Below, one piece after another: positions 58,029 through 64,000 of a DNA stretch of 64,000 bases. Under the pieces are notes generated by a model. The model saw only the letters and a program-made list of their open reading frames with translations. It did no database searches and had not been told where the DNA came from. How positions within the stretch are numbered: the stretch's first letter is position 1; every line of letters begins with the position of its first letter. The stretch spans positions 10,788,001-10,852,000 of the forward strand of contig NC_067205.1 of NCBI RefSeq assembly GCF_026262505.1. The letters run 5' to 3'. Made by a program: the position numbers and the translations under genes. This stretch comes from Trichomonas vaginalis G3. Taxonomy: Eukaryota > Parabasalia > Trichomonadida > Trichomonadidae.

Positions 58029-58604
58029 ATGTCATTTCCGAAAAATAGAAGCGTAAGTGTTTCAAAAGGTTAATGGCGGTGGCAGATGTGAAGTTAAATT
58101 CACCAACTCAAACAAACAGTCAAAGTGTTGTTGTCAATGTCAAAGAAAGAGATGTTGAAGTGGGAAACCATACGAAGACCAAGATGGTATAACAATAGTT
58201 CCTGTAAAAGAACAACCAACATACCCTGAAGTTAGCAGAGACTTAAGTTCTGTTGCAGATATTCGAAACGACTACCAACAACTGAAAAACAAACTTCAAA
58301 CTCAGGAGAAGATTTGTCAAGCTTTAGGTATAATGTTAAACTTGGTCGAACACAACCTGTAAAAGTGAACTCATATGTCATTGCACCTCATGAAGTTTTG
58401 AAAGAACTATTGAAACTTTTGACAGAGGCAGACGATATAAACATCAAAGAAATAGAACCCGACGTTAGTTGCTGTGGTGTTTCATATAATGTCATTGAAA
58501 GATATACGTTATGAAAGGAGGTGAAACGTTGAACTTAAAATATAGTTTCCCAGACGTTATAAAAATATTTGACGACACAAATTTCATTAAAATTTATTTG
58601 CTAA
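58029..58604 (+). pseudogene. CCG-motif protein, E3 copy, frameshifted
   Basis: Starts MSFPKNRSVSVSKG, open here where E1 is broken, then loses the frame near 58072, 58160 and 58325. EIEPDVSCCGVSYNVIE is readable near 58440-58500. Comparison with E1 shows that the two copies broke at different places. Confidence 0.55.
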
Positions 58605-58609
58605 GTAAA

Positions 58610-59413
58610 ATGGCAGAAGACATAGTGGTTTATACTATTACGACTAAAAACCCTGAGTCATATAATTCTATAACAACAAACTTACAAAGTCCTCAAGGAC
58701 GATATTGTAAACTAACTTTAAACACAATGACGACTAAAGCCGTTTTGCTCTTTTGACACCAGAAGATTTTATTGTTGTGAATGGTAAAAAATACTCCTTT
58801 GAAGATACTTACTCAGATATACCACCAACAGGTTTTGTTGACTTATTTAATACTTTAAGGACGAGTGTAACATGTGCTGCAACTAGAGCAGGTTTCATTA
58901 TGTTTGGATGTCCGACTGAGTTTACTATAAACAATATGAGCTATAATACAAAACTTATATCTGGTTTTTACTACCAACAGTTTCCTATAACAGGAAAAGG
59001 TGTCATACAAGGAATGTCTGTTCCATTGACTTTAAGCACACCTATTTTATATATTGTTTCAAACTTAGGTTCAAAGTGCTATTCGAATGTCGACAGAAAC
59101 TACTATGACCAAAAGATACTTATGCGTATAAATAACATTCTCTGCTGGTTTGCCTATTGTTCATTCGAATGCAGAATTTTCAACCTTAGTGAACTTAAAC
59201 ACTTTGGCAAGTATAACGTTGACATTAGTTGACGCAAACTTTGTTCCTGTAAAACTTTTATGTCCTATGTATTTGTCAATGACGGCAGAAAGTTTCGAAT
59301 TGGAAGATGCAACTGGTGAAAGTATTGTATTACAAGAACAACTTCAACAACAAATAGCTCAAGAACAACAAATGCAACAAATAGCTCAAGAACAACAAAT
59401 AGCTCAAGAATAA
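58610..59413 (+). pseudogene. Penton-like capsid protein, E3 copy, two frameshifts
   Basis: Starts MAEDIVVYTITTKNPESYNS with an intact ATG, unlike E1. One shift near 58757 is followed by LTPEDFIVVNGKKYSFED; a second near 59133 leads to LPIVHSNAEF, LTLVDANFVPVKLLCPMYLSM and the Gln-rich end. Total about 267 codons. The intact LVDANF...YLSM block here is what links the family to the E2 gene at 46196. Confidence 0.6.
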
Positions 59414-59440
59414 AAAAAATATTTTTTTTTTTTTATAAAA

Positions 59441-59581
59441 ATGTACAGAATAGATGTTTCAGATTTTTATGACTTCCAAGCGTTCAGAAATATGTGTCCA
59501 TTTCGAGACTATAACAAAGCAGTCGAGAATTTGAAACGTTTAGTCATTTATGTCGATCTGCCCCAGAATGTTATGTTATGA
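59441..59581 (+). CDS. 46-residue frame overlapping the helicase start (ATGA), E3 copy
   Basis: Starts MYRIDVSDFYDFQAFRNMCP and ends VIYVDLPQNVML, with the TGA overlapping the helicase ATG exactly as in E1. Substitutions relative to E1 (QTFRN/QAFRN, VDSAQ/VDLPQ) leave the length unchanged. Confidence 0.5.
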   Translation: MYRIDVSDFYDFQAFRNMCPFRDYNKAVENLKRLVIYVDLPQNVML

Positions 59582-60676
59582 AAGAATGGGATGTAGTCTT
59601 TAACAAACCAAGAGCAACAATAGTTTCAGAACAAGAATGTAAACAGAAACTTAAGAAAATAAAAGTCGTACAAGTTGGCATGAAGATGTTAGATGCTTGG
59701 GATATCTTATTGTCAAAGTTAGAAGATTTTTCAGTTCGAGGTATAAAGTTCTATACACCTTCTCCAAACTTCTATTCTATCTTCACTGGATATAAATACG
59801 AACAAGTAGAATGGAAAGAAAATATTATAGAAGCTTGGTTAGACCATGTCAAAGAAATTATATGCAATGGAAACGAAAAGAGTCTATGAGTATATCTTAT
59901 GTTGGTTTGCAAACATCTTACAACATCCAAGTGCTAAAAATGAAACTGCTCTCATTATAATTGGAAAACAAGGAACAGGTAAGAACACATTCTTTACAGA
60001 TATTTTGTGCAAACTGTTAGAAGGTTATTCGAACCCGAATATGACAAACTTAGAAAACATCTGTGGTAAATTTAACTCTTCAATAGAGAATATGAAACTT
60101 ATAGTATGTAACGAACTTCAAAGTATAGATACAACAAAAGTTTTGAACTCAGATGCTTTGAAGAGTCTTATAACAGACAAAGTTGGAGTTGTTGAAAGAA
60201 AGTATAAAGACCAAAGAGTTTGTGAAAATGTTGCAAACTTCATTATGGTTTCAAACAATGCTGTTCCGATGAAGTTAGAAAGTTCTGACAGAAGATATGT
60301 AGTTGTCAGAACGTCAGATTCTCATATGCAAGATACAGAATATTTTGACGACTTAGCAGAAACTTTGACATCTGACTTTTACAACCACTTGTTCTCATAT
60401 TTCATGACATTAGATATTTCTAAGTTCAATCCAAGACAAATTCCACATACCGAAGAGAGACAAACATTGTTAGAAGCAAACAAGAGTGTATATGAACTGT
60501 TCATAGATGAAACTGACTTTGAGTGTTTAGATGAAAGGTCATTGTACGATTCGTATAAACAATATTGTCAAGAGTATGGTTATATGACAGCGTCTAAACG
60601 AACATTCTTGGCAAATGTCAAAAGTCTTTTAGACGTACAGAATGGTGTATATACAAAGAAAAATTTTTCTGAGTAA
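59578..60676 (+). pseudogene. SF3 helicase (DUF5906/D5-like), E3 copy, one frameshift
   Basis: About 366 codons. The N-terminal part (MKEWDVVFNKPRATIVSEQE ... WLDHVKEIICNGNEK) is followed by one shift near 59880; the ATPase part is then open to 60676. Motifs in order: IIGKQGTGKNTFF (Walker A), VCNELQSID (Walker B-like), NFIMVSNNAVP (motif C) and DRRYVVVRTSD (arginine-finger region), the canonical SF3 order. A C-terminal helical part (DSYKQYCQEYGYMTASKRTF) resembles the small DNA-binding domain that follows D5-type helicases. This copy shows best what the E1 gene was. Confidence 0.85.
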
Positions 60677-60714
60677 ATTTTTAAAAAAAATATTTTTTTT
60701 ATCCGATAGAAAAG

Positions 60715-61134
60715 ATGACAAAATTCATCTCAGTAAACAAGTACATGTCAGGACTTAAAGAAGAACTAGACCCATTCACATATTTGAATGTTTACTTCTA
60801 CCATTTTGAAAAGTCTTCATTCAGCAAAGTTTGGAACATCGAACCAGTTAAGTTTGCTATTGTGACTAAAAATGGTGCGAAATTTGAAGACTTAGACATA
60901 GAAGGTTTGTTAGCAGTCAAAGAAAGTTTTGACAGAAGGTTCTCAAAACTCGAAGAAGGTAAAGCATACAAACTTGTTATACCTTATGAACCAAAGAAAG
61001 CAGACGACTATGAATATTATGAGTCTAAAGTTGTAGAAGTTCAAGGTAAATTGGGTAAAAAGATTTTAGAGTCTAAGCCAGTGTTTGCTCCTAAAGAGGA
61101 AGAGAACATTGACATTGACCCAGAAATGTTCTAA
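60715..61134 (+). CDS. Acidic-tailed 139-residue protein, E3 copy
   Basis: Open and the same length as the E1 gene (18674-19093). Differences include LLTVKES/LLAVKES, SNLKEG/SKLEEG and VEVQSKL/VEVQGKL. Most are conservative, which suggests the gene stayed under selection after the copies separated. It follows the helicase by 38 bp with the ATTTTTTTTATCCGATAGAAAAG leader style. Confidence 0.65.
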   Translation: MTKFISVNKYMSGLKEELDPFTYLNVYFYHFEKSSFSKVWNIEPVKFAIVTKNGAKFEDLDIEGLLAVKESFDRRFSKLEEGKAYKLVIPYEPKKADDYEYYESKVVEVQGKLGKKILESKPVFAPKEEENIDIDPEMF

Positions 61135-61150
61135 AAATAAAATTTTATTT

Positions 61151-61597
61151 TTACATGTCAAATTTCTTCTTCTCTGGCTCTGGTTCTTTCTTTTCTTCTT
61201 CTACTTTCTTTTCTTTCTTTTCTCTCTTCTTCTTTTCTGGTGGAGTTATGTCAAACTTCTCAGAACCATATTTTTGTAAAAGTTCTTTGTCCTTTAATAG
61301 CTCTTCTATTCTGTTTTCTATTTCATCTTCAAGAACAGTGCATGTGTCTTCTTTGCATTCTAAGAAGTTTTGTTGGACTTCATCTCTCCAAGAGGCGTCA
61401 TCTCTGTCAACAAGTCTGTCATTGACAAATTTTAAGACTGCTCTGCTTAATGTTTTATGGTTCTTGTCATATTCCCAGAAACAGAACTTTAGAACAAATT
61501 CACCTTTCTTGTTTACACTATGTAAGATTTTATGGTCGACAGATGTTTTGCTGTCGAAAAGTTTGTCTCGAATATAGATAGCGAAATCGCTAGACAT
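61151..61597 (-). CDS. 148-residue Lys/Glu-tailed protein, E3 copy
   Basis: Differs from the E1 copy (18211-18657) by DVSPPEKKK/DITPPEKKK in the tail and little else. It is divergent from the ATPase across a 36-bp gap identical in layout to E1. Function unknown. Confidence 0.65.
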   Translation of the reverse strand: MSSDFAIYIRDKLFDSKTSVDHKILHSVNKKGEFVLKFCFWEYDKNHKTLSRAVLKFVNDRLVDRDDASWRDEVQQNFLECKEDTCTVLEDEIENRIEELLKDKELLQKYGSEKFDITPPEKKKREKKEKKVEEEKKEPEPEKKKFDM

Positions 61598-61633
61598 TTT
61601 CTAAAAGATAAAAATTTTAATTTTTCTAAAAAT
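61598..61633. promoter_or_regulatory. 36-bp divergent start region, E3
   Basis: Mirror of 18175-18210; conserved in length and in the TTTTAGAAA words. Confidence 0.5.
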
Positions 61634-62509
61634 ATGTTAGAAAAAAAGTTTGCTGACATTGACAAAAAATTTGAGAATGTTTTAAACAAGAACAAGGTGA
61701 AGTTGGAAAATGCTCAGATAAAACCCATACATGACAAGTTCTTATTTGCTCAGAATGGTATAACAGGTCTAATTGCACCACCTGGGTCTGGTAAGACTTT
61801 CACTTATCTTAAAATGGCTGCACAACAACAAGAACTAGATGAGAAGAACCCATTCTATGAGTTAGTTGTCATTTGTAGTACTTCTGGTCAATTTGACCAA
61901 ACCGTCAATTCGTTCAAAGATATTATAAAGAAGTCTAAGTTAGTATGTATAAAAGACTCTGAGTTGTTAGATTGGATAAAGAAGTACCAAAGAAGAGTTT
62001 TGAAGTATAATGCTATAAATGAGTATATAAATTCTAAGTTCAAAGACCCAAATGAGGAAATGCAGAGAATATTAGAGAAGAAACACTTCAGAAACAAACA
62101 GAAAGAGATAGAATACATTTCGAAGAAATTGCAATCTTACGATTGGAAGACTTACCCTCACAGATGTCTTCTTATCTTAGATGACTTTGCTTCTCATCCT
62201 TTGTTAAAGAACAGAGAACAAGACATGTGTCGAATTCTTAAGAAGCTCAGACACTTTAACATCTCAGTTGTCATTTGTGTACAGACAGCCAAGAGTTTAA
62301 GTAAGGATGTAAAGAGAATACTTACTGACATTGTACTTTTCCCCGGATTGTCCGAAGACGATTTCATGGAACTTATGAAAGAGTCCATGGCAGGTAAGTT
62401 TGACAGACATGAACTATGGGAGAAGTACAAAGTCATACAAGACCCTCATACTTCTTTCAGAATTCACATCTACGCAAACAAAGTTCAAATTGTAAAAAGT
62501 CAAGCTTGA
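61634..62509 (+). CDS. A32/FtsK-type packaging ATPase, E3 copy
   Basis: 291 residues, the same start and stop as E1, with few changes (NKNKVKLEN for NKNKKKLEN, KDSELL for KDTELL). Walker A GLIAPPGSGKT and Walker B LLILDDF are intact. It is one of the few long genes open in both copies. Its stop is 16 bp from the convergent KilA-N stop. Confidence 0.9.
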   Translation: MLEKKFADIDKKFENVLNKNKVKLENAQIKPIHDKFLFAQNGITGLIAPPGSGKTFTYLKMAAQQQELDEKNPFYELVVICSTSGQFDQTVNSFKDIIKKSKLVCIKDSELLDWIKKYQRRVLKYNAINEYINSKFKDPNEEMQRILEKKHFRNKQKEIEYISKKLQSYDWKTYPHRCLLILDDFASHPLLKNREQDMCRILKKLRHFNISVVICVQTAKSLSKDVKRILTDIVLFPGLSEDDFMELMKESMAGKFDRHELWEKYKVIQDPHTSFRIHIYANKVQIVKSQA

Positions 62510-62525
62510 AAAATAAAGAGTGCAT

Positions 62526-63332
62526 TTACTCTACTTGTTTGAAGTTGTCAAAATACTCTGTTATTTTTTCTTTCAGTAGCGGCAAATCTTCTTTGAAGGT
62601 AAGTATTGTACAACCTTTAATATCATAGTGTGTTTGAGGTAACGTATCTTGAACTATTTGTTTCACATCTTCATTCGGTGTCATTGAAATCGGTAAGTTT
62701 TCGCGATAGAACCAATTTCTGTCAGATTTGTAAATCTTAGCAAGGTCGTAAAAGCTTTTGTTGTTTCTTCTGACTAAATGCAACATAACCATATCTCTGT
62801 CTTCTTCATTTTCCATCTCTTCAGTATAAATCATATACTTATAGTTCTTTTCCTTTCCTTTTGGTACCGAACGTGGTATTCTTTTCTGAAGGCTTTTGTC
62901 TTTTGCTTCAAGCTTGTTTTCCATCTCTTCACGTTCTTGTCTATGAATTTCATCTAACATCATGAAAATATAACAAGCGTAACGAGGTGAAGCCCACATT
63001 GCTACAGCATTTACTAAAAGTCTATGTACATAATATCCTTTCAAACCATTTGGCAAATTTTTACGATTTTCGTATGGAATCTCGTTCCTCGGTTTTTCGA
63101 GGGTCGCAAACATATGAGGAAATTCTTCTAAAAGTTCTTTTGTCTGTTGGTTTTCAAACCAATGATATGCTTGCTTTGTAGAACGAAGAGCATTCAAAAT
63201 ACTTTGCATTTGGTACATGTCATCTTTGACCGAACGAATGAGACGGAGTTGTTTGTTAAACTGAACCCACTCGTATTCTTCATTTATAGCTTCATGGACT
63301 ATAACTGTTGTTGTGTTCTCTGATGTTGACAT
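62526..63332 (-). CDS. KilA-N + DUF3627-type protein, E3 copy
   Basis: 268 residues from MSTSENTTTVIVHEA at 63332. Close to the E1 gene, but the hairpin segment reads ATLEKPRNE instead of ASLGKPREE and its stem is weaker (near 63087-63102). The upstream module (63333-63385) ends TGTATGTAAGGACAGAT. The frame is open. Confidence 0.85.
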   Translation of the reverse strand: MSTSENTTTVIVHEAINEEYEWVQFNKQLRLIRSVKDDMYQMQSILNALRSTKQAYHWFENQQTKELLEEFPHMFATLEKPRNEIPYENRKNLPNGLKGYYVHRLLVNAVAMWASPRYACYIFMMLDEIHRQEREEMENKLEAKDKSLQKRIPRSVPKGKEKNYKYMIYTEEMENEEDRDMVMLHLVRRNNKSFYDLAKIYKSDRNWFYRENLPISMTPNEDVKQIVQDTLPQTHYDIKGCTILTFKEDLPLLKEKITEYFDNFKQVE

Positions 63333-63420
63333 ATCTGTCCTTACATACAAAATAAAAAAAATATTTTATAAAAAATTAGCGTTATTTCCTGACTTTCACA
63401 AAAGACCAAAAATAAACGCT

Positions 63421-64000
63421 TTACATGTATTTTTCAGCAACTTCGTCAAATAATTTTATAGCTTTATCTATCTCATCTACTTCAAACGTTTCTTTACCTT
63501 TCGTGGGAGCACCATACATTTTCTCAAACTTTTCAAGTAGTTCTGTTTCAGCAGCTCTCATATCGTTAACAAACACAACCTTGACTCTATTGACTGTACT
63601 GTCATATCTTAGAGTTATATTATATGTTCTTCCTATCTTATATCTTTTTGTATTGAAGTCCTTCGGTTTCTGAACGATGTAAAGTAAGCCTTCACTGCAA
63701 CGTTCCGTATCGAATGAACCATATGTTATGAAGTTATATCCAACAACTGGGTCTAACCATAACAAAACTATTGGTATAAGACTTTTGTCTATAAGATATG
63801 CTCTTGTTCCATGAAATGCTACTGATATCATAAGCTCAGGATTTCTTGTCAAAATTTTCTGAGTAGAAGCAATTCTAACCCAGTCGAATGCTCTCTTTCC
63901 AGATGGAGATATAATGTCTGACAAAGAATATTTCTTGTATTTCTTTGAGTATCTTACGTTTAAATCACCAATTCTAACCATTTTGGTGTCATTGTCTATC
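63421..64000 (-). CDS. KilA-N-like / GIY-YIG protein, E3 copy, 5' end beyond window
   Basis: The stop is at 63421; the frame is open to the window edge, so about 10 N-terminal codons are missing here. Compared with 15288-15899: SGKRAFDWVR for FGKRPKDWVR and AFHGTRAYL for RFYGTTAYL; the GIY-YIG-like half is almost unchanged (YKIGRTYNITLRYDS). Changes concentrate in the DNA-binding half, which might alter specificity. Confidence 0.7.
   Translation of the reverse strand, partial: IDNDTKMVRIGDLNVRYSKKYKKYSLSDIISPSGKRAFDWVRIASTQKILTRNPELMISVAFHGTRAYLIDKSLIPIVLLWLDPVVGYNFITYGSFDTERCSEGLLYIVQKPKDFNTKRYKIGRTYNITLRYDSTVNRVKVVFVNDMRAAETELLEKFEKMYGAPTKGKETFEVDEIDKAIKLFDEVAEKYM

Larger units (their letters stand above)
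52446..64000. mobile_element. Element 3 (E3): inverted relative of E1, truncated by window end
   Basis: Begins AGGTCAGGTGAGTGGGGC, like the left end of E1, and then carries the E1 right-half genes in mirrored order: giant protein, MCP, 84-residue gene, CCG gene, penton-like, helicase, acidic-tailed protein, 148-residue gene, ATPase, KilA-N and KilA-N/GIY-YIG. DNA similarity to E1 is very high from about 52589 on. The terminal 140 bp differ from E1's right end. It lacks the 488-bp insertion of E1. Confidence 0.85.

Noticed and set aside
1-64000. tRNA or rRNA genes
   Set aside because: I scanned for tRNA-like box words and rRNA-like conserved blocks by eye and found none that I could support.

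Overview
The window looks like part of a parabasalid genome, most likely Trichomonas vaginalis or a close relative. This is inference. It is very AT-rich, no introns are needed anywhere, many genes end in TAA followed by A (T. vaginalis is known to use a UAAA poly(A) signal at the stop), and nearly all of it is Maverick/Polinton-type DNA with KilA-N genes, which are abundant in that genome. No conserved cellular gene was recognised.

Three large elements occupy about 59 of the 64 kb. Positions 1-3113 are host-like AT-rich DNA with decayed repeats. Element 1 (E1, 3119-27460) has short GC-rich hairpin termini and is flanked by TAGCC. A 0.5 kb spacer follows. Element 2 (E2, 27951-51488) has roughly 718 bp inverted repeats, each holding one complete gene, ends in AG/CT and is flanked by TTAAT. 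A 0.96 kb spacer with a 121-bp tandem repeat follows. Element 3 (E3, from 52446 past the window end) is a close copy of the right half of E1 in the opposite orientation.

E2 is a classic Maverick: protein-primed family B DNA polymerase, rve integrase, A32/FtsK-type packaging ATPase, double-jelly-roll-like major capsid protein, penton-like protein, minor virion candidates and a long collagen-containing fibre. E1 and E3 have the same virion module but no polymerase that I can see. They carry a superfamily 3 helicase instead, and E1 also has a D12-class adenine methyltransferase, so two replication types sit side by side. In all three elements the virion genes form tight divergent pairs with only 16-37 bp between start codons.

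Both E1 (11.45-17.3 kb) and E2 (37.8-41.6 kb) contain an island where KilA-N-type DNA-binding genes alternate with many repeat families: a covarying palindrome with an AGATCT core, 22-bp, 25-bp, 54-bp and 138-bp tandem arrays, and hairpins that also lie in frame inside the KilA-N genes. This island is the best candidate for an undescribed system.

Many large genes (polymerase, both fibres, all three MCP copies, E1 and E3 helicases, E2 integrase and ATPase) carry single-base frameshifts, often in short homopolymers. Small genes, the E1 and E3 ATPases, the E1 integrase, the methyltransferase and most KilA-N genes are open. These are either decaying copies or assembly errors; the sequence alone cannot decide.
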